A stretch of DNA of 64,000 nt, from the NCBI RefSeq assembly GCF_000805455.1, contig NZ_JSUS01000001.1, forward strand, positions 434,001-498,000, in the 5' to 3' direction. Position numbers and translations under genes: made by a program. The notes beneath the pieces are model-generated. The model saw nothing but the letters and a program-made list of their open reading frames with translations. It was not told the DNA's origin and did no database searches. The DNA comes from Acinetobacter sp. A47 (GTDB lineage Bacteria > Pseudomonadota > Gammaproteobacteria > Pseudomonadales > Moraxellaceae). This document shows, piece after piece, positions 20,157 to 28,730 of this stretch (positions within the stretch are counted from its first letter, which is position 1; each line of letters opens with the position of its first letter).

Positions 20157-20768
20157 ATGAATACATTAGAAAATCTGCCCTTATCAACCGAAGCTCAATC
20201 AATGCTACGTCCGGGTATGGGGCTTGTTTTGGTGGGATTTTTAATGGCTGGACTTTTGTACACTACGGCCAGTGTTTCTATCGCGCAACTGATTTTTCCT
20301 ACGCAGGCCAATGGCAGTTTGATTGAGTTAAATGGAACAATTGTAGGTTCGCGTTTAGTTGGACAACCTTTTAGCAGTGAACAATATTTTCATGGTCGGC
20401 CCAGTGCGGTAAGTTACAATGTCGATGCAATGGCAGGCAGTAATTTGGCAATTTCCAATCCAGAGTTACAAAAACAGATTAAGCAAAGAACCGTGCAATT
20501 TGCTCATCGTCATCATATTTCAGAGCAACAGGTGCCGAATGAGATGATCACTGCATCAGGCAGCGGGATTGATCCGGACATTTCACCTGAAAGTGCCTTG
20601 TTACAGGTGAAACGCGTAGCAGGGCAACGCCATTTGGCAGAGCAACAATTGCGGGATTTGGTGCAACAACAGATTCAGTCGGCCCAGTTCGGTGTCTATG
20701 GGCAAGCGCGGGTCAATGTGCTACAGCTCAATCTGGCCTTAGATCAATTGTCATCTACATCTCGTTGA
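20157..20768 (+). CDS. kdpC: potassium-transporting ATPase subunit KdpC
   Basis: About 203 aa. One membrane helix near residues 18-40 (GMGLVLVGFLMAGLLYTT), then a periplasmic domain with GQPFSSEQYFHGRPSA and GSGIDPDISPESA, both KdpC hallmarks. Two ATGs compete: 20151 touches the AGGAG site directly, while 20157 has normal 6-base spacing, so 20157 is preferred. Confidence 0.95.
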   Translation: MNTLENLPLSTEAQSMLRPGMGLVLVGFLMAGLLYTTASVSIAQLIFPTQANGSLIELNGTIVGSRLVGQPFSSEQYFHGRPSAVSYNVDAMAGSNLAISNPELQKQIKQRTVQFAHRHHISEQQVPNEMITASGSGIDPDISPESALLQVKRVAGQRHLAEQQLRDLVQQQIQSAQFGVYGQARVNVLQLNLALDQLSSTSR

Positions 20769-20781
20769 TAGAGTCACATTT

Positions 20782-23430
20782 ATGCAGATTGATCGCAATA
20801 ACAAAGCAGATGCATGGTTGGCGCATAGTCAACGTGAACAGTCTGGACGTTTGACCATTTTCCTGGGGGCTGCGCCAGGTGTAGGCAAGACCTATGCCAT
20901 GCTGACCCGGGCCCATGAACTGATGCAACAAGGGCAACAGGTGGTGGTGGGCGTGGTTGAAACCCACGGTCGATCTGATACCGAGCGCATGATTCAAGGT
21001 CTCAATGTGATTCCACGAAAGACGGTAGAATATCAAGGCCGCTTATTGGAAGAGATGGATCTTGACCAGATCCTTAAAATAAAGCCTGAAATCGTGCTGG
21101 TAGATGAGCTCGCACATCGCAATGTACCGAACAGTCGGCATGAATTTCGGTGGCAAGATGTTAATGAATTGCTGGATGCAGGAATTGATGTTTATAGCAC
21201 TTTAAACATTCAGCATCTGGAAAGCCTGAATGATGTGGTGTACCAGATTACGGGCATTCGGGTGGCTGAGACCGTTCCCGACGCATTATTCAAGCGATTG
21301 AAAGACATTCGTCTGGTCGATTTGCCGGTACCTGAGCTATTAGAGCGGATGAACCATGGCAAGATTTATTTAGCCGATGTTGCCCCCCATGCATTACAGG
21401 GGTTTTTTAAGCCTGCCCATTTAACCGCATTACGTGATTTGGCGATTCAGACTGTTGCAGGGCAGGTTGAGATTGATTATCGGGAAAAGTTTGTTGCGCA
21501 GGGACAGATTATCCCGATTCAAAATCATGTCATGCTGGCGATTGACGGTTCAGCGTTTTCTGAAGATTTGGTGCGACGCGCGCATCGTATTGCAGAACGA
21601 CGCAATGCAAGCTGGAGCGTAATCTCGATCCAAAAGAGCCAAAACGCCAATACCCAAGCCTTTGCCGTGACTAAAGCCTTTAATTTAGCCAGGAAACTGG
21701 GGGCCGATACCTATTTGCTGTATAGCAATCATATTGCATCGACCATTTTGCAGGCAGCCTATGATTATGGTGCATCCAATATTTTATTGGGGAAAAGTCC
21801 AAGCAAGTCGCTCTGGCAACGTCTGTTTTCTGACCATATTGCCGATCAGCTTTTAGAAAAGCAGCATCCCTTTGAGATTACCTTTGTTCAACCATTAAAA
21901 ACTCAAAATCATCAGGCCAGGTCACAGGGTGATCATGTCCGCTCATCCTGGTTTGAACAGGGGCCAGCTTTCAATCCGCGCGAGATGATCGAAAGCATTT
22001 TGATTGTTTTACTTGGCTTGATTGCGGCAACCGTAAGTGATCATTTTATCGGTTATAGCGAGCTGGCTTTAATCTTTGTGGTCACCGTGCTGATCGTGGC
22101 GATGCGCGCCAGAATGTTCATCGCCATTCTGAGTGTACTGATTTGCTTCTTGTTATATAACTATTTATTTATTGAACCACGATTTACGCTACGAATTAGT
22201 GCCGAGCGTGGGGTCATGACCATCATTATCTTCATTATTTCGGCCTTGCTGGTTGGGCGTTTAGCCAATCAATTACGTGCCCAGGTGCTGAGTTTACGTG
22301 CAGCCAATTCGGTTTCCTTACAAATGCAGGAATTGGAACGGAAACTGTCTAGCTGTGTTGATATTGAGCAAGTGATGAATGTTGCCAAGCAACATTTAGA
22401 GAGCTGTTTAACAGCGACGGTCTGGCTCAGAATCGGAGAGCAGGAATTAGGCGATAGCAGTGTATTGAATGAAAAAGACCAGATTGCAGCAAACTGGACC
22501 CAGAAAAATGCCAAACCCTGTGGACGGTTTACCAATACCTTAACCCAATCGGACTGGTGGTTTAATCCATTGAATCTGGTCGGCGGTTATGGTGTGATTG
22601 CACTGCGGTTTAGTCCAAATACAGACACCATCAGTTTTGAGCAGCAGCGGCTGGCTGAACTGATGATCGATGATATTGCCCAAACCACGTCGCGGGTGCA
22701 GTTGTCTTTGCAGTTGGAAAACTCCCGCATTGTCGCCGAAACTGAAAAATTGCGTTCGGCATTATTGTCGTCGGTTTCCCATGATTTACGTTCACCTTTG
22801 GCGGCGATGATCGGTTCGGCGGATAGCCTGAAATACTATGCTGCGCAGATGTCCGCAGAAGATCGTGAAAGTTTACTGGACACCATTCATGTCGAAGGGG
22901 AACGACTGGACCGTTATATTCAAAACCTGCTGGATATGACCCGGCTCGGTCACCAGGGATTAAGCTTGAGTCGCGACTGGATTGCGGTGGAAGAACTGAT
23001 TGGTTCAGCGACCCAGCGACTGAAACGCTACCAACCTCATGTCAGTATTGATGTTCAGATTCCGGAAGACTTGCCGCAACTGTATGTGCATCCTGCCTTG
23101 ATTGAACAGGCGATTTTTAATGTGCTGGAAAATGCGGCCAAGTTTTCACCAGATCATGTGCCAGTGGAAATCCGGATTCGGCAGGAGGAAAACGCGCTTC
23201 AGATTGATATTATGGATCAAGGGATGGGCATTCCTGAAGAAGAACGCGAACAAATCTTTGATATGTTCTATACCATGCAACGTGGAGATCGTGGTAAAAC
23301 AGGAACAGGTTTAGGGCTTGCCATTGTAAAAGCGATTATCGGGGCGCATATGGGCAGCATAGAAGCTTTAGCGGGAGCTCATGCGCAAGGGACTTTAATT
23401 AGAATACGCTTACCACTTCATCAGGATTAA
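20782..23430 (+). CDS. kdpD: sensor histidine kinase KdpD
   Basis: 882 aa. N-terminal KdpD domain with Walker A GAAPGVGKTYAM; a Usp-like domain (about 250-370); four membrane helices (about 400-500); a GAF-like region; HisKA with VSHDLRSPLAA; HATPase_c with DQGMGIPEEE and GTGLGLAIV. It senses low K+ or turgor and phosphorylates KdpE. It follows kdpC by 13 bp. Confidence 0.97.
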   Translation: MQIDRNNKADAWLAHSQREQSGRLTIFLGAAPGVGKTYAMLTRAHELMQQGQQVVVGVVETHGRSDTERMIQGLNVIPRKTVEYQGRLLEEMDLDQILKIKPEIVLVDELAHRNVPNSRHEFRWQDVNELLDAGIDVYSTLNIQHLESLNDVVYQITGIRVAETVPDALFKRLKDIRLVDLPVPELLERMNHGKIYLADVAPHALQGFFKPAHLTALRDLAIQTVAGQVEIDYREKFVAQGQIIPIQNHVMLAIDGSAFSEDLVRRAHRIAERRNASWSVISIQKSQNANTQAFAVTKAFNLARKLGADTYLLYSNHIASTILQAAYDYGASNILLGKSPSKSLWQRLFSDHIADQLLEKQHPFEITFVQPLKTQNHQARSQGDHVRSSWFEQGPAFNPREMIESILIVLLGLIAATVSDHFIGYSELALIFVVTVLIVAMRARMFIAILSVLICFLLYNYLFIEPRFTLRISAERGVMTIIIFIISALLVGRLANQLRAQVLSLRAANSVSLQMQELERKLSSCVDIEQVMNVAKQHLESCLTATVWLRIGEQELGDSSVLNEKDQIAANWTQKNAKPCGRFTNTLTQSDWWFNPLNLVGGYGVIALRFSPNTDTISFEQQRLAELMIDDIAQTTSRVQLSLQLENSRIVAETEKLRSALLSSVSHDLRSPLAAMIGSADSLKYYAAQMSAEDRESLLDTIHVEGERLDRYIQNLLDMTRLGHQGLSLSRDWIAVEELIGSATQRLKRYQPHVSIDVQIPEDLPQLYVHPALIEQAIFNVLENAAKFSPDHVPVEIRIRQEENALQIDIMDQGMGIPEEEREQIFDMFYTMQRGDRGKTGTGLGLAIVKAIIGAHMGSIEALAGAHAQGTLIRIRLPLHQD

Positions 23431-23441
23431 AATCATTCTTT

Positions 23442-24140
23442 ATGCCACACACATTCAATCAGCATGCTTCTATTCTCATCATCGATGATGAGCCGCAAAT
23501 TCGAAAATTTCTGGATATTGCCTTACGGGCGCAAGGTTATTCGGTTCATGTCGCTGAGAATGGGGTGAAAGGACTGGAAAGTCTGGCGAGCCGTGGTGCA
23601 GATCTGCTGATTCTTGATCTGGGTTTGCCCGATATGGAGGGACAAGAGGTGTTGACAGAATTACGGCAATGGTCAGATATTCCCGTGATCGTCTTATCTG
23701 CGCGGCCGGATGAAAATCAAAAAATCAGGTTACTGGATGCCGGTGCCAATGATTATGTGACCAAACCTTTTAGTATTCAGGAACTGTGTGCCCGTATCCG
23801 GGTCATGTTCCGCAATAAACCGCAGCACTTAGAACAACATATTGTCTTTAACGATGGCTTGCTTTGGGTCGATTTCGCCGAGCATACGGTGCAATTGGCA
23901 GGTCAGGAAATTACCTTGACCAAAAAAGAATTTCAGCTCTTGGCGCTGCTGATTCGTCACCAAGGCAAGATTGTGACGCAAAAACAGATCATGACCGAGT
24001 TATGGGGCATTAGCCATGAAGAAGACACCCATTATCTGAGAATCTTGGTGAAAAAACTCAGAACAAAAATTGGCGATTCAGCCCTCAGTCCCAAATATAT
24101 TTATACCATTGCAGGGGTCGGTTTACGTTTTTTGGGCTGA
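23442..24140 (+). CDS. kdpE: response regulator KdpE
   Basis: 232 aa OmpR-family regulator. The receiver domain has IIDDEP acidic pocket, phospho-acceptor in LILDLGLPDMEG (Asp about 59) and Lys in YVTKPF. The C-terminal winged helix ends YIYTIAGVGLRFLG. It probably binds the TTTACG repeats before kdpA. The gene's end marks a switch to AT-rich scar DNA. Confidence 0.96.
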   Translation: MPHTFNQHASILIIDDEPQIRKFLDIALRAQGYSVHVAENGVKGLESLASRGADLLILDLGLPDMEGQEVLTELRQWSDIPVIVLSARPDENQKIRLLDAGANDYVTKPFSIQELCARIRVMFRNKPQHLEQHIVFNDGLLWVDFAEHTVQLAGQEITLTKKEFQLLALLIRHQGKIVTQKQIMTELWGISHEEDTHYLRILVKKLRTKIGDSALSPKYIYTIAGVGLRFLG

Positions 24141-24141
24141 G

Positions 24142-24513
24142 TCTTTAAGCATCGTACAACTTGTAGACAGGGCTGATTTTAATTTTTATTTAAATCTTGA
24201 TAAAACAAATCCTACTTATTTGCCATTTGTTATACTCTCTATTCCACTATTTGTCTTAATTTTTTCTTGCTTCTTAAATAAAAAGGATGGATTTTTAAAC
24301 CATTTTGGTGTTAATCCTATGGTTTATTATTTGTCTCACCTGGCTTTTCTACTTTTATCTTTAAATTTTATTAAAATGAATAATCAATCTATTCTTTTTC
24401 CAATAATAATATTATTTATCTCTTTTCTAGGGCTATATATTTTAATAAAACTGAAAGAAAAGATAAATTTTATTAATGTCTTATTTGAAACACCAATTAT
24501 AAAAGGTAAATGA
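24142..24513 (+). pseudogene. C-terminal remnant of an integral membrane protein (acyltransferase-like?)
   Basis: An open frame without its own plausible start runs from inside kdpE to 24513. Beyond kdpE it encodes about 120 residues with three hydrophobic helices (LPFVILSIPLFVLIFSCF; VYYLSHLAFLLLSLNF; ILFPIIILFISFLGLYILI). The segment GVNPMVYYLSHLAFL resembles the last helices of membrane acyltransferases, but I am not sure. Base composition is far more AT-rich than kdpE. Best read as a truncated, transferred gene. Confidence 0.5.
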
Positions 24514-24524
24514 TAATCTGCATG

Positions 24525-24545
24525 AGCCCTCTAAGGAGGGCTTTT
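24525..24545 (+). terminator. rho-independent terminator after the membrane-protein remnant
   Basis: 7-bp stem AGCCCTC / GAGGGCT (24525-24531, 24536-24542), 4-nt loop, then TTT. It may now end the kdp transcript. Confidence 0.75.
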
Positions 24546-24555
24546 ACAATTATGG

Positions 24556-24699
24556 TTAAGCTTCTTCTGGTTGTAGTAACTTACGGCCATATGCGAGTAA
24601 ATCATAAATATGGGTCACAGATCTGCCGCCAAACAGAGGGGGCTGATCTATTAATTCAGCATAGTTAAAGTAGCAGATTGAACGAATATCAAAATGTTT
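24556..24699 (-). pseudogene. 3' gene remnant of unknown family
   Basis: The minus strand encodes 47 codon-like residues starting KHFDIRSICYFNY and ending GRKLLQPEEA before TAA at 24556. The frame is preceded in frame by TAA (24700-24702) and has no start codon. The composition is protein-like (FGGRSVTHIYDLLAYG), so this looks like the tail of a deleted gene. I do not recognise the family. Confidence 0.45.
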
Positions 24700-24700
24700 T

Positions 24701-24731
24701 TACCACTGCCTGTCTGATACAGGCAGCGGTA
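24701..24731. repeat. inverted repeat abutting the remnant
   Basis: TACC-a-CTGCCTGT (24701-24713) pairs with ACAGGCAG-c-GGTA (24719-24731) around a 5-nt loop. It sits exactly where the minus-strand remnant loses its frame, so it could be a deletion junction or a relic terminator. Confidence 0.55.
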
Positions 24732-24960
24732 GAGTAAAATAAGCTGAAAATCTTTCTATCGTTTTTATCCCGATTAACTGAAGGGGATATGGACGATTGA
24801 AGTTTATTATTTTCCTGCGCTGGGGTAAATGTATTTCTTTTGTTAAGCAGACAGGTCTGTATACATGTTTTAAACAGCATTTTTATAGAATTTTAAATAT
24901 CTTTATTTTGTATCCAGCAGGATATGTGATTTAAATAATTAAGTGATTTAAGGAAATTAT

Positions 24961-25125
24961 ATGAAAAAACTTATCCTCTCTTCAGCAATGCTTATGTTAA
25001 TTGCATCAACTTCTGCGATTGCCGGACAAAATCATACATTAGCAACACAGGGTAAAAATCTGGCTCAGTCATCTGAATACAAGAATGTAGAAACGGTTTG
25101 CAAACATCGTTGGTGTGGGGGTTAA
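24961..25125 (+). CDS. small secreted Cys-containing peptide, unknown function
   Basis: 54 aa. A clean Sec signal peptide (MKKLILSSAMLMLIASTSAIA, cut after AIA) leaves a mature peptide of about 33 residues ending VCKHRWCGG. The two Cys (C47, C52) could form a disulfide or bind metal. An AAGGAAATT stretch serves as ribosome site. It lies in the AT-rich scar, convergent with the heme-oxygenase-like gene. I do not recognise the family; bacteriocin-like, metal-binding or simply periplasmic are all open. Confidence 0.65.
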   Translation: MKKLILSSAMLMLIASTSAIAGQNHTLATQGKNLAQSSEYKNVETVCKHRWCGG

Positions 25126-25182
25126 TAATTAAAATATTTATGTTTTAATGAACTTGTTTGATAAGTATCATACATCATCATT

Positions 25183-25210
25183 AAAGGGAGTAATTCATTT
25201 TACTCCCTTT
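25183..25210. terminator. bidirectional terminator-like hairpin between convergent genes
   Basis: Perfect 11-bp stem AAAGGGAGTAA / TTACTCCCTTT (25183-25193, 25200-25210) with a 6-nt loop, between the small peptide (+) and the enzyme gene (-). Confidence 0.75.
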
Positions 25211-25333
25211 ACTTGAGGCTTTTAAAGAGGCATTTCTCGCTTTAACTCAAAATACTTTTATACGGTTTTAAAGTTACATGATTTCAGGTTTTACTGTGGC
25301 TAATATCTGGAGATAGAGTCAGTAATCTAATGG

Positions 25334-26059
25334 TTAATCCTGGTTATATTGTGTCACAATAAGTTTATCTAGATATTCATACCATCGCACGAATGCTTTA
25401 AAAACACGCTTGACGGATTGAACTGCTATTTCTCTTTCAGCTTCGGTAAATGTAATCTGATTAATCATGTTTTCATCCTGGCCAATCGTATGGCCGGTTT
25501 CTTTATTAACATGAATATCACTACAATAACTTAATTGATATTCGGAATTATGTGTAATATCTCTGAGTTTTGAAAATATGACATTTCCGGTCACTTCTAT
25601 TGCTTCAATAATAGCAAGACGGATATTGGCGGGTTGATTGTGGATTAAATCAATCAATTCAAAAAAAAGAATCTGATTTTCATTATTTTCTTTTGCCCAT
25701 AGTTGTTTTAATGTTTCTGTAAAACTTTCTGGAAGTGCATAGTTTAGTTTCTCTAAATCTTGTATGAACCAGATCCAGTGTTCAGCATCTTCAGCGGTAT
25801 GAATATTGATAATATTTTCCCAACTGTTTTTAGGTGATTGAAATGGCAAGATATATTTATTCAGATCGCCAAAACTCATGACAAAATAAGCAATAGAGGG
25901 AAGAAATATAAGCCGGTTTTTTAATGGTATTGATGGATTGTCCAGAGTTTTTAAAAGATTGGATTGATCCAGACGTATACGTTCTGAGTCGATCAGTTTT
26001 TTAATTTGCATCATCTTGCTAGCTCCGGTCAGGACGATAGGGAAATGAATTGATGGCAT
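25334..26059 (-). CDS. heme-oxygenase-like domain protein, putative diiron oxidase (HDO)
   Basis: 241 aa, all-helical in appearance. It has an H87-x2-E90-x3-H94 motif (IHTAEDAEHW), a Glu-rich helix (IEAIEVTGN, E152/E155) and H183-x3-E187-x2-H190 (IHVNKETGH). The last spacing matches the His/acid/His metal ligands of CADD/UndA-type heme-oxygenase-like diiron oxidases. I therefore assign it to the iron-containing redox enzyme (Haem_oxygenas_2-like) group; the substrate is unknown. It stands alone in AT-rich DNA. Confidence 0.65.
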   Translation of the reverse strand: MPSIHFPIVLTGASKMMQIKKLIDSERIRLDQSNLLKTLDNPSIPLKNRLIFLPSIAYFVMSFGDLNKYILPFQSPKNSWENIINIHTAEDAEHWIWFIQDLEKLNYALPESFTETLKQLWAKENNENQILFFELIDLIHNQPANIRLAIIEAIEVTGNVIFSKLRDITHNSEYQLSYCSDIHVNKETGHTIGQDENMINQITFTEAEREIAVQSVKRVFKAFVRWYEYLDKLIVTQYNQD

Positions 26060-26350
26060 TTTTTATATAGGCTGAAACCATTCAGATATTAATCATTAAC
26101 TGTGTTTCATTATTATGGCTTTTAGGTTTTTAATGTTAATGATGTAAATTGAATTGAAGCTGGTTTATTTGTGGTTGAATTTTATACCCGGCTTTGGTGA
26201 GTGCTGTGATGATAGTTTTAAGTTATAAATATATCGGCTTTTATAAATTTTTATTTTAGTTTGGCTATATAATCAGTACGAAGTTATAAAATAAAAACAG
26301 TTCCGGTTTAGCTATATAATTTAAATATGCTGTTCTGAACCGGTGAAAGC
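26060..26350. other. AT-rich intergenic region, no gene seen
   Basis: Spacer upstream of the HDO-like gene. It contains a short repeated phrase AGCTATATAAT/GGCTATATAAT (near 26261 and 26313) but no open frame with a ribosome site. Confidence 0.5.
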
Positions 26351-26379
26351 GGAAGGTTTCTTCAGAGGTGAAACCTTCC
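26351..26379 (-). terminator. hairpin after the alpha/beta hydrolase gene
   Basis: 10-bp stem GGAAGGTTTC / GAAACCTTCC (26351-26360, 26370-26379), 9-nt loop, 11 bases past the stop. No T-run follows on the minus strand, so termination is inferred from position. Confidence 0.6.
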
Positions 26380-26389
26380 AGTCAGTGCA

Positions 26390-27316
26390 TTAAAGATGTT
26401 TTTGGAAAAATGGAATAATTTTTTCTAAAGCTTGAGCAACCGGGCCTGGCTGATCATATAAATCATAATGGCTTGCACCTTTCACGATAAATAGGTTTTT
26501 CTCTTTAGACGCTGCTTTGTTAAATAGTTCATAGCCATCACGATAAGAGCCAAAACTGCCCGGAATGTCTGCAATCACGATCTGTAAGGGTTGGGTGAGC
26601 AGATGATCGGCCAAATGAAAAGCGTCAAACCCAACAGCAGCAGCCAGGCTGGAAAAACGTAATTTGTTTGGTGAACCTGTGGCCTGACCACGAGCGGTCG
26701 TATAGTAATCTACTGCTTCCCTGATATCGATATCATGAAGGCCAGACTGTTCACGTTGCTGTTGTGAATTGGGAATATAGGAGGTGATCAAGGCATCTGC
26801 ACCCCGTGCTTCGGCCGTGCGTTGGGCTGCAATTGCTTCCAGAGTTTTAATGGCTGCATCAGCACTCTGATCGCCTTCATGCATTAAACGACCATAGTTT
26901 ACCCCGACAACACTCGCCACTGCTTTGAAACGCCGTTCAGTCATGGCGGCATTTACGGCATAGCCGCCACCGCCACAGATTCCCAATACACCGATACGGT
27001 CTTGATTGACATAATCCAGCGTACTGAGATAATCGGCTGCACAACGGAAGTCTTCTACACGGGTTGCAGGATCTTCAAGAAAACGTGGTTCTCCACCACT
27101 TGCGCCCTGATAAGATGCATCAAATGCCAAAGTAATAAACCCGGCTTCTGATAGTTTTTCACCGTAAATTGTACCTGAAGTCTGCTCTTTACAGCTGCTA
27201 ATCGGATGCGCACATACAATTGCGGCATAGGATTTGTTTTCATCAAAATCTTTGGGGTAGCGGATGGTTGCAGAAATATCAATATGTTTATTTTTGAAAG
27301 TTACGGTTTTCATCAT
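26390..27316 (-). CDS. alpha/beta hydrolase, dienelactone-hydrolase-like
   Basis: 308 aa. The nucleophile elbow is GICGGGG with Cys, as in dienelactone hydrolases, rather than Ser. The oxyanion region AHPISSCKEQ and a late His (ASHYDLYD) complete the likely triad. It resembles the YcjY/DLH-like hydrolases common in Acinetobacter. Substrate unknown. It is divergent from a LysR gene that probably controls it. Confidence 0.85.
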   Translation of the reverse strand: MMKTVTFKNKHIDISATIRYPKDFDENKSYAAIVCAHPISSCKEQTSGTIYGEKLSEAGFITLAFDASYQGASGGEPRFLEDPATRVEDFRCAADYLSTLDYVNQDRIGVLGICGGGGYAVNAAMTERRFKAVASVVGVNYGRLMHEGDQSADAAIKTLEAIAAQRTAEARGADALITSYIPNSQQQREQSGLHDIDIREAVDYYTTARGQATGSPNKLRFSSLAAAVGFDAFHLADHLLTQPLQIVIADIPGSFGSYRDGYELFNKAASKEKNLFIVKGASHYDLYDQPGPVAQALEKIIPFFQKHL

Positions 27317-27368
27317 GGTATCTCCGGAAAAGGAACTCTGCCGATGAAACCACTATAAGCGGTAAGAT

Positions 27369-27393
27369 TTATTATGATAATCCGGTATAATAA
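27369..27393. promoter_or_regulatory. LysR-box-like inverted repeat between hydrolase and LysR genes
   Basis: TTATTAT (27369-27375) and ATAATAA (27387-27393) are perfect arms with an 11-bp spacer, the size of a LysR-type site, in the divergent promoter region. Confidence 0.6.
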
Positions 27394-27423
27394 GATAAGA
27401 TTTATATTGAATACTTATAAATA

Positions 27424-28326
27424 ATGAAAGAAAACCTGAATGATTTACATGTTTTTATGGTGGTTGCCCAAGAGCGCAGTTTTACCCGTGCAGCCGCCAG
27501 ACTCAGAACCTCCCAATCAGCGATTAGTCAAACCTTACGCAATCTGGAAGACCGTATTGGCATAAAGCTGTTGTCCAGAACAACACGAAGCGTAGCACCC
27601 ACGGAAGCGGGTGAGTATTTATTGAATCTGGTGCAACCGGCAATAGAAGAAATCGAGCAGGGTATGCATCAGGTTCGGGCCTTGAAAGAAAATCCGGCGG
27701 GAACCTTGCGGATCAGTGCCGATGAGTATGGTATCCAAAGTGTTTTATGGCCAGCTGTCGAAAAAATTATCCGGCAGTTTCCTCAGATCTCGGTAGAGAT
27801 TACATCTGATTATGGGCTGGTCGATATTGTCGATGAGCGTTTTGATGCCGGCTTACGCAGAGGAGGGCTGGTTTCCAGAGACATGATTGCCTTGCAGGTA
27901 AGTAAGCCGATACCGATGTTAACAGTTGCAACCAGCGCGTATCTGGCGAGATATGGTTATCCCGAACATCCCAAAGACCTGATTGCACATCAATGTATAA
28001 ATTTAAGGTTGCCAACACATGGCGCGCTTTATCGATGGCAGTTTACTCAGGCAAATAAAATCCAGAGTGTCAATGTGGACGCTAAAATTGTGTTTACAAC
28101 CTTGTCCCCGATTCTGCAAGCAGTGAGAAGCGGGGCAGGCATTGCTTATCTGCCGATCGATATGGTGCAGCCTTATATTGAAAGTGGCGAACTGCAAGAA
28201 GTCTTGCAAGACTGGAGGCACTGTTATGAACCTTATCATTTGTATTATCCGCATAGACGAGAGCAAGCCCCTTTACTAAATATCCTGATCAATGCCTTAA
28301 AAGATAATTTTAATCCTCATGAATGA
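27424..28326 (+). CDS. LysR-type regulator (divergent from hydrolase)
   Basis: 300 aa. HTH at residues 1-60 (FMVVAQERSFTRAAARLRTSQSAISQTL), then the effector domain. The type is the AaeR/DmlR-like group with SADEYGIQSVLWP at the domain junction. It probably regulates the divergent hydrolase at 26390-27316. Confidence 0.92.
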   Translation: MKENLNDLHVFMVVAQERSFTRAAARLRTSQSAISQTLRNLEDRIGIKLLSRTTRSVAPTEAGEYLLNLVQPAIEEIEQGMHQVRALKENPAGTLRISADEYGIQSVLWPAVEKIIRQFPQISVEITSDYGLVDIVDERFDAGLRRGGLVSRDMIALQVSKPIPMLTVATSAYLARYGYPEHPKDLIAHQCINLRLPTHGALYRWQFTQANKIQSVNVDAKIVFTTLSPILQAVRSGAGIAYLPIDMVQPYIESGELQEVLQDWRHCYEPYHLYYPHRREQAPLLNILINALKDNFNPHE

Positions 28327-28503
28327 ATGTTTCCGGTCATTGATGCTCATCCGGACGATCAGGGCTGGGTCTTTAATCCGGTACAGGTTACACAGCTGGA
28401 TGATTTTTGGGGAACAGGCTCAGGTTTGTTGATTTATAGACATGTTGTATTTTTTAAATTATTGATAATAAAAATATTTAAATCTAATTGCTTGAACGTG
28501 TGA
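28327..28503 (+). pseudogene. short open frame, possible gene-start remnant
   Basis: 58 codons starting right after the LysR stop. The first 39 residues (MFPVIDAHPDDQGWVFNPVQ...) look like real protein. The tail turns into AT-rich, random-looking sequence (FFKLLIIKIFK). I do not recognise it; a truncated 5' end is my best guess. The rest of the gap to 28650 shows nothing. Confidence 0.3.
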
Positions 28504-28650
28504 TCAACAGAAGCCGTTTCCATTTTACTGTTCTCAATGATTCAACCTGATTTTTCAGCTTCTAATTCCTTAACGCATATCGTGATGTTTTGTGCAGACC
28601 CGTAGGACAACGCCCGGTAAATAGCTCATGTAAGTGAATAAGTAAAAAAT

Positions 28651-28718
28651 TGTGTGCACATGCATATAACTGTTTGACACAGAGCCTGCTGCTGATAATA
28701 TGTGTGCACATGCATATA
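28651..28718 (+). promoter_or_regulatory. duplicated 18-bp operator of the ubiX-ubiD-marR operon
   Basis: The 18-mer tgtgtgcacatgcatata occurs exactly twice, at 28651-28668 and 28701-28718, 50 bp apart. Each copy contains the palindromes TGTGCACA and ATGCAT. The first lies just upstream of a -35 TTGACA and the second covers the end of the -10 and the probable start site. The operon encodes a MarR regulator, which is the likely ligand-responsive repressor. Confidence 0.8.
28674..28701 (+). promoter_or_regulatory. sigma-70 promoter of the ubiX operon
   Basis: TTGACA (28674-28679), 16-bp spacer, TAATAT (28696-28701), bracketed by the two operator copies. It is 30 bp from the ubiX-like start. 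Confidence 0.7.
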
Positions 28719-28730
28719 TTTTGAGGCAAT

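Noticed and set aside
24689-24880. 63-codon minus-strand frame
   Set aside because: Starts without a ribosome site and reads through the inverted repeat; no protein-like pattern.
26261-26325. Repeated phrase GCTATATAAT near the HDO-like gene
   Set aside because: Too short and too AT-rich to separate from chance.
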